From Arachis hypogaea (taxonomy: Eukaryota > Streptophyta > Magnoliopsida > Fabales > Fabaceae): DNA of 64,000 nucleotides. Below the pieces are notes generated by a model. That model was not told the DNA's origin. It ran no database searches and saw only the letters and a list, made by a program, of their open reading frames with translations. The stretch is taken from the NCBI RefSeq assembly GCF_003086295.3, contig NC_092044.1, positions 71,166,528 to 71,230,527 on the forward strand. Direction: 5' to 3'. Position 1 is the first letter of the stretch. Each line of letters starts with the position of its first letter. Positions 45,087 to 58,186 of this stretch are shown one piece after another. The translations under genes were made by a program, and so were the position numbers.

Positions 45087-45533
45087 AAGACCTTGATCAG
45101 AAAGTGTCCCCCTAAAATGTTCAATGAATGGGACATACTTCAGAATTTTTATGAAGTCTTAACTCTGAAGGCTCAAGAAGCACTAGATCACTCAATAGGA
45201 GGCTCCTTACAATTGATGAAGACTGTAGAGGAGGCCCAAAACCTCATTGATATGGTAGCAAACAATCAATATTTTTTTGCTCATCAGAGACAACACCAAC
45301 CATCACAAAGGAAAGGGGTGTTAGAGTTGGAAGGAGTGGATTCTATCCTAGCTCAAAATAAAATGATACAACAGTAAATTCAGCAACAATTTGAACAAAT
45401 GGCTAAGAAGATTGATAGCCTGCAAGTTGCATCAGTGAATGTCACAAACCAACCACCAACTGGGTGGGGACAAAGTGAAGAAGCTTGTGAAGATCAGCAG
45501 CAGGAACAAGTACATTATACGGCGGCATGAGTT
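45087..45533 (+). pseudogene. Gag of C, C-terminal part (first copy)
   Basis: After the second AAGAC the Gag frame continues exactly (LIRKCPPKMFNEWDILQNFY), followed by HSIGGSLQLMKTVEEAQNLI and a Gln-rich tail. A TAA at 45375-45377 interrupts it, probably from CAA. The sequence then runs into the corrupted contig end at 45534. Compare 62647-63348. Confidence 0.87.
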
Positions 45534-45569
45534 TTTGTGACTAAATATCTAAGCATTTTCAATGGGGAG

Positions 45570-45660
<91 letters not shown>
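45534..45660. other. corrupted contig end with 90-base poly-A
   Basis: Where the second copy has normal gag sequence (from 63072), this stretch has unrelated bases, a surviving ATGGGGAGATAA, and then about 90 A. I see no biological feature here. Confidence 0.75.
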
Positions 45661-45661
<1 letters not shown>

Positions 45662-46046
45662 ATAATGAGCATATTTTCTTTTATTTTTTAGGTAGTTTTT
45701 AGTAAGTTCAAGCTACTTTTAGGGATGTTTTCATTAGTTTTTATGTTAAATTCACATTTCTGGACTTTACTATGAGTTTGTGTTTTTTCTGTGATTTTAG
45801 GTAATTTCTGGCTGAAATTGAGGGACTTGAGCAAAACTCTGATAGGAGGCTGACAAAGGACTGCTAATGCTGTTGGAATCTGACCTCCCTCATCAAAATG
45901 ATTTTCTGGAGCTACAAACTCCAAATCGCCGCTCTAAGGGCGTTGGAAAGTGATATCCAGAGCTTTCCAGCAATATATAATAGTCCATACTTTATTGGGA
46001 ATTGATGACGTAAACTGGCGCTCAACGCCAGTTCCATGTTGCTGTC
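45661..46046 (+). mobile_element. start of a family-A LTR, low-quality copy
   Basis: From GGTAGTTTTTAGTAAG on it matches 63390-63753 with many single-base losses. The first 30 bases are garbled. It stops at the N run. Confidence 0.75.
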
Positions 46047-47046
46047 NNNNNNNNNNNNNNNNNNNNNNNNNNNNNNNNNNNNNNNNNNNNNNNNNNNNNN
46101 NNNNNNNNNNNNNNNNNNNNNNNNNNNNNNNNNNNNNNNNNNNNNNNNNNNNNNNNNNNNNNNNNNNNNNNNNNNNNNNNNNNNNNNNNNNNNNNNNNNN
46201 NNNNNNNNNNNNNNNNNNNNNNNNNNNNNNNNNNNNNNNNNNNNNNNNNNNNNNNNNNNNNNNNNNNNNNNNNNNNNNNNNNNNNNNNNNNNNNNNNNNN
46301 NNNNNNNNNNNNNNNNNNNNNNNNNNNNNNNNNNNNNNNNNNNNNNNNNNNNNNNNNNNNNNNNNNNNNNNNNNNNNNNNNNNNNNNNNNNNNNNNNNNN
46401 NNNNNNNNNNNNNNNNNNNNNNNNNNNNNNNNNNNNNNNNNNNNNNNNNNNNNNNNNNNNNNNNNNNNNNNNNNNNNNNNNNNNNNNNNNNNNNNNNNNN
46501 NNNNNNNNNNNNNNNNNNNNNNNNNNNNNNNNNNNNNNNNNNNNNNNNNNNNNNNNNNNNNNNNNNNNNNNNNNNNNNNNNNNNNNNNNNNNNNNNNNNN
46601 NNNNNNNNNNNNNNNNNNNNNNNNNNNNNNNNNNNNNNNNNNNNNNNNNNNNNNNNNNNNNNNNNNNNNNNNNNNNNNNNNNNNNNNNNNNNNNNNNNNN
46701 NNNNNNNNNNNNNNNNNNNNNNNNNNNNNNNNNNNNNNNNNNNNNNNNNNNNNNNNNNNNNNNNNNNNNNNNNNNNNNNNNNNNNNNNNNNNNNNNNNNN
46801 NNNNNNNNNNNNNNNNNNNNNNNNNNNNNNNNNNNNNNNNNNNNNNNNNNNNNNNNNNNNNNNNNNNNNNNNNNNNNNNNNNNNNNNNNNNNNNNNNNNN
46901 NNNNNNNNNNNNNNNNNNNNNNNNNNNNNNNNNNNNNNNNNNNNNNNNNNNNNNNNNNNNNNNNNNNNNNNNNNNNNNNNNNNNNNNNNNNNNNNNNNNN
47001 NNNNNNNNNNNNNNNNNNNNNNNNNNNNNNNNNNNNNNNNNNNNNN
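46047..47046. other. assembly gap, exactly 1000 N
   Basis: A run of 1000 N, a placeholder length. Long ORFs crossing it are meaningless. Confidence 0.98.
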
Positions 47047-49107
47047 TGGGGGCTTTGCTTGACTCTGCATGGAGAGAATTGGATGAAGCTTTTTCATGCT
47101 TCTTCTCCATGTTTACAAAGGAAGATCCTTGAGCCTTAAACACAAGGTAGTCCTCATTCACTTGAAGGACTAACTCTCATCTGTCTACATCAATCACAGC
47201 TTTTGCTGTGGTTAGGAAGGGTCTTCCAAGGATGATGGATTCATCCTTATCCTTTCCAGTGTCTAGGATTATGAAATTAGCAGGGATGTAAAGGTCTTCA
47301 ACCTTTACCAAGACATCCTCTACAGTTGATAAGCCTATTTCTTTGATTTGTCTACCATCTCTAGTGAGATTCTTGCAGCTTGTACCTCAAAGATCCCTAG
47401 TTTTTCCATTACAGAGAGTGGCATGAGGTTTACACTTGACCCTAGGTCACACAGAGCCTTCTCAAAGGTAATGGTGCCAATGGTGCAAGGTATTATGAAC
47501 CTTCTGGGATCGATTTCTTTTGAGGTATCTTCAGCTGAGCCAAGGCGTTTAGTTCATTAATGAGCATGGAGGTTCATCCTCCCAAGTTTCATTACCAAAT
47601 AATTTGGCATTCAGCTTCATGATTGCTCCTAGATACTGAGCAACTTGTTCTTCAGTAACAACTTCATCTTCTTTAGAGGAAGAATACTCATCAGAGCTCA
47701 TGAATGGTAATAGAAAGTTTAGTGGAATCTCTATGGTCTTTAGATGAGCCTCAAATTCTTTTGGTTCTTCATAAGGGAACTCCCAAGTGGTCAGTGGATG
47801 TCCCATGAAGTCTTCCTCACTAGGAATCACTGCCTTTCCCTCCTCTACAGGTTTGGCCATGTTGGACGTGTAGATGGCCTTGCACTCTCTTTTTGGATTC
47901 TCTCTGCATTGCTTGGGAGAGTGCTAGGAGGAGTTTCAGTAACTCTTTTACTCAGCTGACCCACTTGTGCCTCCAAATTTCTGATGGAGGACCGTGCTCA
48001 GTCATAAAACTGAGAGTGGCCTTGGACTATGTTTGCTAAGCCAGAGAGGCTCTGCTCAGAATTCTCTGTCAGTTGCTGAGAAGTTGATGGAAAAGGTTTG
48101 CTATTGCCAAACCTATTTCCCCCACCATTATTGTTATTGAAGCCTTGTTGAGGCTTCTGTTGATCCTTCCATGAAAAATTTGGGTGATTCCTCCATGAAG
48201 GGTTATAGGTGTTTCCATAGGATTCTCCATGTAATTCACCTCTTCCATTGCAGGATTCTCAGGGTCATAAGCTTCTCCTTCAGAGGAGGCATCTTTAGCT
48301 TGCAATCCAGTCAGACTCTGAGAATCATATTGACTTGCTGAGTCAATATTTTGTTCTGAGTCAATATGGCATTTAGAGTATCAATCTCAAGAACTCCTTT
48401 CTTTTGAGTCACCCCATTATTCACAGGATTTCTCTCAGAAGTGTACATGAATTGGTTATTTGCAACCATTTCAATGAGTTTCCTGGGCTTTTACAGGCAT
48501 TTTCAGATGAAGAGATCCACTAGCAGAGTGGTCCAATGACATCTTGGATACTCAGACAGACCTCATAGATTATATTATGATGCTCATTCTGAAAACATTC
48601 AGTAGGGCACTTTTGGTTAGTTGCTTATCTTTCCCAAGCTTCATAGAGGGATTTCACCTTCCTTCTATCTGAAGGTTGGACTCTACTCTGTCTTATCATC
48701 TTTTGAGTGGAAGAATTTGGTCAGAAAGGTTGACTGCTTGTTCCAAGAGTTCAGGCTTTCTCTAGATTGTGAGTCCAACCATGTCCTAGCTTTGTCTCTC
48801 ATAGCAAAGGGAAAAGCATAAGTTTGTAGAACCTCGGGATCAACCCCATTGGTCTTAACAGTATCACAGATCTGCAAGAATTCAGATAAGAACTAATGAG
48901 GATCTTCTGATGGAAGTCCATGAAACTTGCAGTTCTGTTGCATTAGAGAAACTAATTGAGGCTTAAGCTCAAAGTTGTTTGCTCCAATGGCAGGAATTGA
49001 GATGCTTCTTCCATAGAAGTTGGAAATTGGAACAAGAAAGAAGAGGTAATTCATAGAACTATTACAAGTTAAAGAAATTTTATTGGAGTAAAAAAGAGAA
49101 AGAAAAG

Positions 49108-49138
<31 letters not shown>

Positions 49139-49262
49139 AAAAGAAAAAAAAGAGAATCGACACAGAGAAAGAGAGGGGAATTTTAAAAAAGAAAGTGTTA
49201 GAAATAAAAAAAGTAAAAATGATGAGAAGAAATTCGAATAAAAAAAAAGAAAAAAAATATTT
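47047..49262 (-). pseudogene. A1 protease and Gag, low-quality second copy
   Basis: Repeats 29232-31685 with frequent single-base deletions (for example near 47513, 47567, 48228 and 48545-48720) that break the frames of protease (47549-47860) and Gag (48069-48305 and others). At 49030-49262 it is replaced by A-rich sequence with a run of about 31 A, about 220 bases shorter than the first copy. The protease linker and Gag motifs recognisable in the first copy are still partly visible. The lesions look like sequencing error, not gene decay. Confidence 0.8.
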
Positions 49263-50505
49263 TGTTTTTATTTTAATTATTGGTTAGTATTTGAAAATAT
49301 TAGAAGAAATAAAATTAGAGTTTAAAACAATTAGTTAATAAAAAAGATTTTTGAAAAAGTTGTTAGTGGTTTTCGAAATTGGAGAGAAAAAGTAGTTAAT
49401 TGAAAAAGATTTGAAAACAAATTTGAAAAGATAAGAAGTTAAAAAAAAGATTTTGAAATTGAATTTAAAAAGATATGATTGAAAATTTATTTTGAAAAAG
49501 ATTTGAAAAGGAAATTAAAAATATTTGATTTTGAGATTAAAGTTGATTACTTGACTAACAAGAAACTAAAAGATATGATTCTAGAATTTAAAGATTGAAC
49601 CTTTCTTAACAAGAAAGTAACAAACTTGAAATTTTTGAATCAAAACATTAATTGTTAGTAAAGTAATCGAAAATATGAGTTTGAAATTAAGAAAAAGGTT
49701 TTGAAAATCAAATTTAAAATTTTTGAAACACATGAAATAAAAATGAAAAAGATTTGATTTTTGAAAAAGTTTTGAAAAGATAGAATTTTTAAATTGAAAA
49801 TTTGACTTGACTCATAAGAAACAACTAAAATTTAAAATTTTTTGACTAAGTCAACCCAAAATTTCAAAATTTTATGAGAGAAATAAGAGAAATATATTTC
49901 TTTATTTTGAATTTTTAATGAGGAGAGAGAAAACATAAAAATGACTCAAAACATAAAAATTTAAGATCAAAACAAAAATGCATGCAAGAACACTTTGAAT
50001 GTCAGATGAACACCAAGAACACTTTGAAGATCATGATGAACATCAAGAACTTATTTTTTTTTTTTTGAAAAATTTTAAGAAAAGAAACACATGCAAGACA
50101 CCAAACTTAGAAATTTTTAAACTTTTGACTCTAAAAATTCGAAATGCATATGAAAAACAAGAAAAGACACAAAACAAGAAAATCACTAGATCAAACAGAG
50201 ACAATCATCAAGAATAACTTGAAGATCATGAAGAACACCATGCATGAGTTTTTTTTTTGAAAAATGCAATAAAAATAAAAACATGCGATTGACACCAAAC
50301 TTAAAATTTGACTCTAGACTCAAACAAGAAAGACAAAAAAATTTTTTGGTTTTTATGATTTTATTAAAAAAAAATTTTGAAAAATTTTCGAAAATTAGAA
50401 AAAAAAATTTTGAAAGATTTTTGAAAAATTTTTGAAAGTAGAACAAGAAGAAAATTACCTAATCTAAGCAACAAGATGAACCGTCAACTGTCCAAACTCG
50501 AACAA
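49263..50505 (-). other. A1 leader, second copy
   Basis: Matches 31682-32941 apart from about ten homopolymer-length differences. Non-coding. Confidence 0.8.
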
Positions 50506-50523
50506 TCCCCGGTAACGGCACCA
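50506..50523 (-). promoter_or_regulatory. primer-binding site, second copy of A1
   Basis: Identical to 32942-32959. Confidence 0.8.
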
Positions 50524-50529
50524 AAAACT

Positions 50530-52210
50530 TGGTACACGAAATTGTGATTCACACTTTGCACAACTCCGCGCAGCTGACCAGCAAGTGCACTGGGTCGTCC
50601 AAGTAATACCTTACGTGAGTAAGGTCGATCCCACGGATATTGTCGGCTTGAAGCAAGCTATGGTCATCTTGTAAATCTCAGTCAGGTGGATTCAAATGGT
50701 TATGAGGTTTTGATGATTAAAAGAGAAATAAAACATAAAATAGGATAGAGATACTTATGCAATTCATTGGTGGGAATTTCAGATAAGCGTATGGAGATGC
50801 TTTGTTCTCTCTGAGCCCTGCTTTCCTATTGTCCTTATCCAATCATGCGTACTCCCTTCCATGGCAAGATGTATGTTGGTGGATCACCGTTGTCAATGGC
50901 TACCATCCGTCCTCTCAGTGAAAACATGTCCGCTACGGTTCCCGCATGGCTAATCAGCTGTCGGTTCTTGATCGTCTTGGAATAAGATCCATTGATCCTT
51001 TTGCACACTGTCACTACGCCCAACAGTCATGAGTTTGAAGCTCATCACAGTCATTCCATCCCAGATCCTACTCGGAATACTACAGACAAGGTTTAGACTT
51101 TCCGGATCTTAAGAATACTGCCAATTGATTCTAGCTTATACCACGAAGACTCTGATCTCACGAAATAGAAGGCTCTGTTGTCAGGAGAGGAAATCATGTG
51201 TCGTGAATCAGGAGGCCAAGAGATACACACTCAAGCTCTTGCAGATAGAACGGAGGTGGTTGTTAGGCACGTGTTCATAAGAGAGGATGATGATGAGTGT
51301 CACGGATCATCACATCCATCAGGTTGAAGTACGAGTGAATATCTTAGAACGAGAATAAGCATGAATTGAATAGAGAAACAATAATACTTTGTATTAATTC
51401 TTGAGGAATAGCAGAGCTCCACACCTTAATCTATGAGGTGTAAAAACTCCACCGTTGAAAATACATAAGTGATGAAGGTCCAGGCATGGCCGAATGGGCA
51501 GCCCCCAAAACGTGATCAAGAGATCAAGAGTGATCCTAAGATAGTCTCAAAAATGATCTAAAGATATAAATACAATAGTAAAAAGTCCTATTTATACTAA
51601 ACTAGTAAACTAGGTTTACAGAAAATGAGTAACTAAGTGTAGATAGTGCAGAAATCCACTTCCGGGGCCCACTTGGTGTGTGTTTAGACTGAGCATTGAA
51701 GCTTTCACGTGCATAGGCTCTTCTTGGAGTCTAAACGCCAGTTTTGGTGCCAGTTTGGGCGTTTAACTCCAGCTTTGGTGCCAGTTCTGGCGTTTTACGC
51801 CAGAAAAAGGTCTCTGGTGGGAGTTTGGACGCCAGTTTGGGCCATCAAATCTCGGGAAAAGTATGGACTATTATACATTTCTGGAAAGCCCAAGATGTCT
51901 ACTTTCCATCGCAATTGAGAGCGCGCCAATTCGGTTTTTGTAGCTCCAGAAAATCCACTTCGAGTGCAGGGAGGTCAGAATCCAACAGCATCTTCAGTCC
52001 TTTCTCAGCCTCTAAATCAGATTTTTGCTCAGGTCCCTCAATTTCAGCCAGAAAATACCTGAAATCATAGAAAAATACACAAACTCATAGTAAAGTACAA
52101 AAATGTGAATTTTGCATAAAAACTAATAAAAATATAATAAAAACTAACTAAAACATACTAAAAACTATGTAAAAACAATGCCAAAAAGCGTATAAATTAT
52201 CCGCTCATCA
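50530..52210 (-). repeat. A1 5' LTR, second copy
   Basis: Differs from 32966-34649 by a few single-base deletions (near 50720, 50816 and 50940). TATAAATA on the minus strand at 51596-51589. Confidence 0.9.
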
Positions 52211-54359
52211 CTAATCCGACAAGTTCGGCTGCTAAACCCTGGACTGTCCCCCATTGCACATCCCCAAAATTCTATGCATATCTTTTTCTCATATAAAATT
52301 TGCTCATTGGGGGTATCATTCCCCGGAATTTATACGTGTCTGGTCACCCTTACAACGTAGGGTCAACAAAGTATCGAGTCTCAACCTGGAACACGTGGTG
52401 GCAAGCTACATTACTTTACCCAGGAAAACTCGTATCTCAGATAATTGAGTGCATAAGCCAATAAACATTCATAATCATTTAATCGTTGCATAATCAATCT
52501 TTACAGCCATGGCATCATATATACTTTAGTTATCTATATTTTTCATACATAATTCATCATTCTTAACCTTACTTCACCCCTAAGTTACCACCTCTTCCTT
52601 GCTTCATCTCATTACTAGGCATACTATTGAGATCTAGGGGGCTAAAAGAGTAAAAATAGAGGTTTACAGGTTCGAAATTAAGCTTTAAAATACAAAATTC
52701 ATGTTTGCTGAAACAGGAGCCATGCTTATGCGTGGGCGTGCGTTTTGCCATGCTCGCATACGTGAGATACCCAACCCAGAAAGGTTGGTCGCGTCGCGTG
52801 CAGATGGTCGCGTACCCAACCCCTCAAAAATGACTGCTCGTGTATGCAAGCACTCTACCCACGTACGCAAGATGCCAATGCCGGAGAGGTTGGTTGCGTC
52901 GCGTGCAGAGGTTGCGTACGCAAGCTATGCAGAATGGCAAAAATGCTGAATGCTGTAGAATTTTCAGTTTCGCATTCCAAACTTCCAACGCGCATAATAT
53001 TTTTGTTTTAAAATCTTTTTCATCTGTTCTTTAAATGGTGTAAACTTCACGGACCCAATTTTCATATGAAATAAGTTTGAAATGATTTGGGAGTCTGTAA
53101 GTCGAGTTATGGCTTGCCGAAGTTTGGCCAAAAATCAGTTTTTCACAGAAGCTCATAAACCTCTATTATTACCAAAAACAAATTCAAAACCAACCTGCCA
53201 TACACAAAAACTAGCACCACAACACACCACATATAATACCAACATCTCCACATCCAACCACAATCAATCATACCTCAATATTACACAACCTTATAGCTAG
53301 ATTCCTCACTTTAATCAACAAGATCATCAACAATAATCATCTATGCATAATCAATGTTATCAACTTGTCAATAATTATTCAATCACCATTTATCATTCTA
53401 CTTCCATCATAATAATGATCACCAACACATGCTCAATCCATGTCATCAATCTTTATAAAAAATACTAAGTATTTAACATACTTTATCATTCCAACCTATC
53501 CTATTGTCATCTAGCCTAAGTTTCACAAGACATTATATATTAAATACAAGAAACCAAAACCATGCCTTGGCCGATTTCCTCGTATAACCCAAGACAACCC
53601 ATTTTGAAAGAAGCAAGCCCTCAACACCAATTTCAGCAACTAGCACCAATTCCCAAGCTTTCAATTAAGCTTTCAGCATATCCAATTGCTTTATATCACA
53701 TATATACATACACCTAACACATTTATCACATATACATATACAAAATTCAATACCCATAAACTTAATCAATGAAGTCGCTAAGAGTTGAGAATTCTTACCG
53801 TATCCACAGACCAAATGAACCAAGCCCAACAATTCTTGCAAGCTAAATCAAACCTAAAGTACCAAAACCAACAAAATCTCAACATATATACTCACAAAGT
53901 TTGAAATTCAAGGGGTAGAAAACTTTAGTTAGAGTGAGGATTACTTATGAAATTGTTCCGATAGATTTGTAGAGCTCGACGCGGTGGTCGCGTGGCCACA
54001 AATTGTGCGGTGATCGGAGCTCGGAGTAGCAAGATGTGGTGGCTAGAAGTGGAACAAGGGTTTTGTTCTCTTCCTTCTCCCCTCCCCTTATGTTTTGGAA
54101 CATGAATGATGAATGGGGGAAATGAAATAAGCTGAACCTCATTAGTTGGTAAGTGTGGTTCGGGCCTTGGGCCTAATAGGTTCCGATTTGCCCAGTTCGG
54201 TCCGTTCGGCCCAATCTTGGGCCAAATTCTTTGAAATTATTGTCAAAATTCTTATTTTAATTAGCTTTACCCTATTAAACTATAAAATTCACATTTCTAA
54301 TCCCTTTTATTAAATTTTAATTTATTGATTAATTATTCGCTAATTTTACGGGGTATATA
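52211..54359 (-). repeat. LTR B1 segment 3, second copy
   Basis: Same as 34650-36799, beginning CTAAT and ending GGGGTATATA, one A shorter in a run near 53920. Confidence 0.85.
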
Positions 54360-54414
54360 CAGAGCTTTATGCTTAAGTCATAAAATAGAGGTGGTGTGGT
54401 ATTACGACCTCTAA

Positions 54415-54496
<82 letters not shown>

Positions 54497-57414
54497 ATCG
54501 AAAGAATATAATACTCAGGGAGGCTTAGAGGGATAGCTAAAGAGAATTCGTGAAAATTTAAAAGCGCAACGCTCAGAAATAAAGTTTACTAGCGTACAAA
54601 GAAAGCATAGGAACACAAACATAACTATATAGACAAGGAGTGTAGAGAGTCAAGGTACAAAATATTCAAGCCTGCCGAGCTTAGCCTGCGAAGCTAAGGC
54701 TGGCTGGAGGATATTTACATACATATATATAAAGTCTATAACCCAAACTATGCAAAAGAAGCCGTAGTTCTCCAAAAACATGTATATGGTGCAAAAGCAA
54801 TATATATATATATATATATAAAAGGAGAGTTCTATACATATATACATATCTAAACAGAATAAAACATAATGTCCCAAAAGCCCACTTTGCTGCAGAGAAC
54901 TCCAGACCCTAGCGAGGTGCCTATCGACTTGCATCTGAAAAACACAAATATCCGCATAGAATGAGAATCGGGGATTCTCAGCATGGTAATGGTGCCACAT
55001 ACATAAGATATAAGTTCTCGAAAAAGTCAAAGGCAATCCTAGAATTCTGACACTCAAATTATAACACTTAAAGATTTAAACACGAAAGCCATAAGTAGGG
55101 TGGTTCTCTAAAGTTCCTGATCCTAACCAAACTCTATCCAAACCCTCCATCATCCATTTTCCTTCAAATCCTCCTACTCCGATGGAACCACACAGACAAA
55201 CAAGTAGACCATGGCAAATACAATTAGAATACAAGTAATGCATGTAGCAAGTATAACAATTAAGCATATTAAATTCACATAGGCACTCCCAATTAATGCA
55301 CAAGAAAGCAATTCAAACAATATGCATATGATGGATGCCTGTCCTATGGCTGATGAGGCTCATCTATCAGTTATCAAGCCAACCCGACAAGTCTGGCTAC
55401 TGAATCCTGGACTGTCCTTCGATGCGCATCCCCAAGAGTCTACACATAGATTTTTCTCATTCATATATAAAATTTGTTCATTGGGGGAACTTTCTCAAAA
55501 ATTTATAAGTGCCCGGTCACCCTTGTGACATAGGGTCAACAGAGTATCGAGTCTCAACCTGGAGCACGTGGTGGCATGCTACTGCTCTTTACACAGGAAA
55601 ATGGGTATCTCAGATAAAAGAAGTGCATAAGCCTCATAGTCATTCATATTCATCCATAAGCATTCATTATAGCCATAACATCACATATAAATCATATCTC
55701 TGCACTTCTCATACATAATTCATCATGTTTCATGCTTACTTCACCTCCAAGTTACCATCCCTTCCTAACTTCACCTCACCACTAAGCATACAACTAAGGT
55801 TTAGAGGTTAAAAGAGTAAAAATAGAGGTATAGAGTTTCAAAATTGGGTTTTAAAACTGGGGCCTCGTGTACGCGTCACATGGTTCGTGAACGCAGGGGT
55901 GCAGTTTGCCTTGCTCACGTACGCATGCACCTGCTCGCGTACGCGAGCTACCAAACCCGAAAGGAATGGTCGCGTCGTGTTCAGGTGGTCGCGTACGCGA
56001 ATGCTGCAGAACAAGCAAAAATGTTAAGTGTTACAGGATTTCAGTTTTATGCGCCAAACTTCTGACACGCATAACTCTCTCGTTTTAAAACATTTTTCAT
56101 CTATTCTTCAAACGGTGTAAACTTCACGGATCCAATTTTTATATGAAATAAGTTTGAAAAAGTTTGGGAGTCTAGAAGCCGAGTTATGGCTTGTAGAAGT
56201 TTGGCCAAAAATCAGTTTTTCACAAAAATCTTCCAAACGTCTATCTTACCAAATTCCTTTTACAAAATCAAAATCTTACATTTCCAAATGACTCCAACAC
56301 ATCAAATACATCTCCTCATTCCATCTCAACCAACCATACATCATATTAAACAATCCTCATTACAAAGTTTCTCAATTACACAAACAAAAATTATCAATAT
56401 ACCACCACATACATATTCATTTCCATCACCTTATCTATCATTATCAAAGTCATCATTTAGCATTCCATTTTCATCACAAGCATCTATCACCAAACCCATA
56501 CTCAACATATTTGAACAATTATCATCAATGATACTAAATAATTAACATAATCATGCATTCCAACCTATCCTATGGTCAGCTAGCCTAAGTTTTCACAAAA
56601 TATTATGTATTATATACGACAAATCAAAACCATACCTTGGCCAATTTCCTTGGATAACCCAAATACAACTAAATTAGGCAAGGTCCAAGTCTCCACCACC
56701 AAAAATTTAGCACCCAAAGCTCTCACTCATGCTTCCAATCTTTTCAATTGTGTTCCAAATCCACTTATAAACTACCTAACACATATTATCACATCCATAT
56801 ACACAAACTAAATACTCAATCACAATTAGCTAAGGGATTCACTGGAGTTTGAGGATCCTCACCATGTATGTGTCTCAATCAAACAAAAGCCCGCTAATTT
56901 CTCAAGTCAATTTGACCCTAAAATATCAAATTAACCAAAAATCTCAACACCCAAAACATATAATTTTCGAATTGGAGAAGAGGAAATTAAAACTGGGAAT
57001 GTAGCTTCCTTACTAAATTAAGTATTGGACTTTGTAGAGCTCGACAATGTGGTCACGTAGCCGCTGCGGCGATCAGAGCTCAGAGTGAAAAGTGTTGAAT
57101 CAAAGATTTGAGTGAGGGTTTGTAATGGAAAAGTGTTCTTCTCCCTCTTGATGAATATTCATCGTGTTTGCATGTGAAAAGGGGAAGAGAATGAGCAGAG
57201 CTTATTAAGTTGAGTGAGTTGGTTAGGCCCACAAGCTCGGTTTGACTGGTTCGGCCCGTTCGGCCCAATCTTGGGCCAATTTTTTTTTAAATTAGTGTCA
57301 AAATTCTTATTTTAATTAGCTCTATCTCATTAAACTATAAAATTCATATTTCTAATTTCTTTTATTAAAAATTAATTTATTGACTAATTATTCATAAATT
57401 TTATGGGGTTTACA
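54360..57414 (-). repeat. LTR B2 main part, second copy
   Basis: Same as 36800-39853, starting with CAGAG. Microsatellite lengths differ (54420-54492), and one A is missing near 56366, which merges two short ORFs and shows that they are not genes. Confidence 0.85.
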
Positions 57415-57563
57415 GTATGTATTGAAGCATAAGCAGTCCATCCCTCAGGCTCACAAGGACGAACTGCTCTGATACTATAAAGTAACACCCTAATATTCAA
57501 ATCCTTATGCTCAAGTCATAAGTTAATGATAGCAAGGTAGTATGACTTTCAAGGTGGATTATA

Positions 57564-57615
<52 letters not shown>

Positions 57616-58186
57616 ATATAATTGAAAGGAGTTATTTAACGAGAAGCCTAAAAAGGAGTAAAATAAAATCGCGATCGGGAACACTCTCGTATCGAAGAAA
57701 AGGAGATAAACATATTCGGATAGCGAATCAAGATAAGGTATAACAATAACAATAGAATAAAGACAAGGTACATATATGTATATAGACATGAGTATAATAG
57801 CCACTAGTCGCGACATGTGAAATTTAGGACGACTAGGGTACAATAATAAAATCAGTTGGTAATAGTAATTTTCTGTCTCTCCCAAAAAATACATCAAAGC
57901 CTCTATAGACAAGTTTTCAAAAAGAAATAAATACATAAAAAAGGTTTTCAAAATAAGTTCAGAGAGATTCTAAACAAAAGTAAAACAGAGTCCAATGATC
58001 TTCGCCATCTTTCAGATAAACCACAACTTACTGCAGAGCACCTGGACCTACATTTGAAAAACAGAGATATATACGGAATGAGAAACCCCGACCCATAGGT
58101 TCTCAATACGGTAAAACTGCCAAATAAATACAATGCACTATAATAAGATCTCACTAAGCATCCTAATCTTCCTTTCATCAATTGTC
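57415..58186 (-). mobile_element. B3 leader, iMet-type PBS and LTR, second copy
   Basis: Minus-strand TAGTATCAGAGC at 57477-57466, LTR from 57481. Same as 39854-40626 except for one T in a run near 57872. Confidence 0.75.

Larger units (their letters stand above)
40627..45533 (+). mobile_element. family-C Athila-type element (5' part, first copy)
   Basis: 5' LTR 40627-42812, PBS 42819-42836, gag from 43025, split by a solo D-type LTR (43666-45086). The reliable sequence ends near 45533 at the deteriorating contig end; the second copy (58187-63348) continues the gag tail. Confidence 0.88.

Noticed and set aside
45571..45659. Poly-A tail of a LINE, SINE or processed pseudogene
   Set aside because: No retroposed body or TSD, and the clean copy at 63072-63390 lacks it; it is an assembly fault.
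45934..47161. ORFs of 367-387 codons across 46047-47046
   Set aside because: Almost all residues come from the N run; they are not real.
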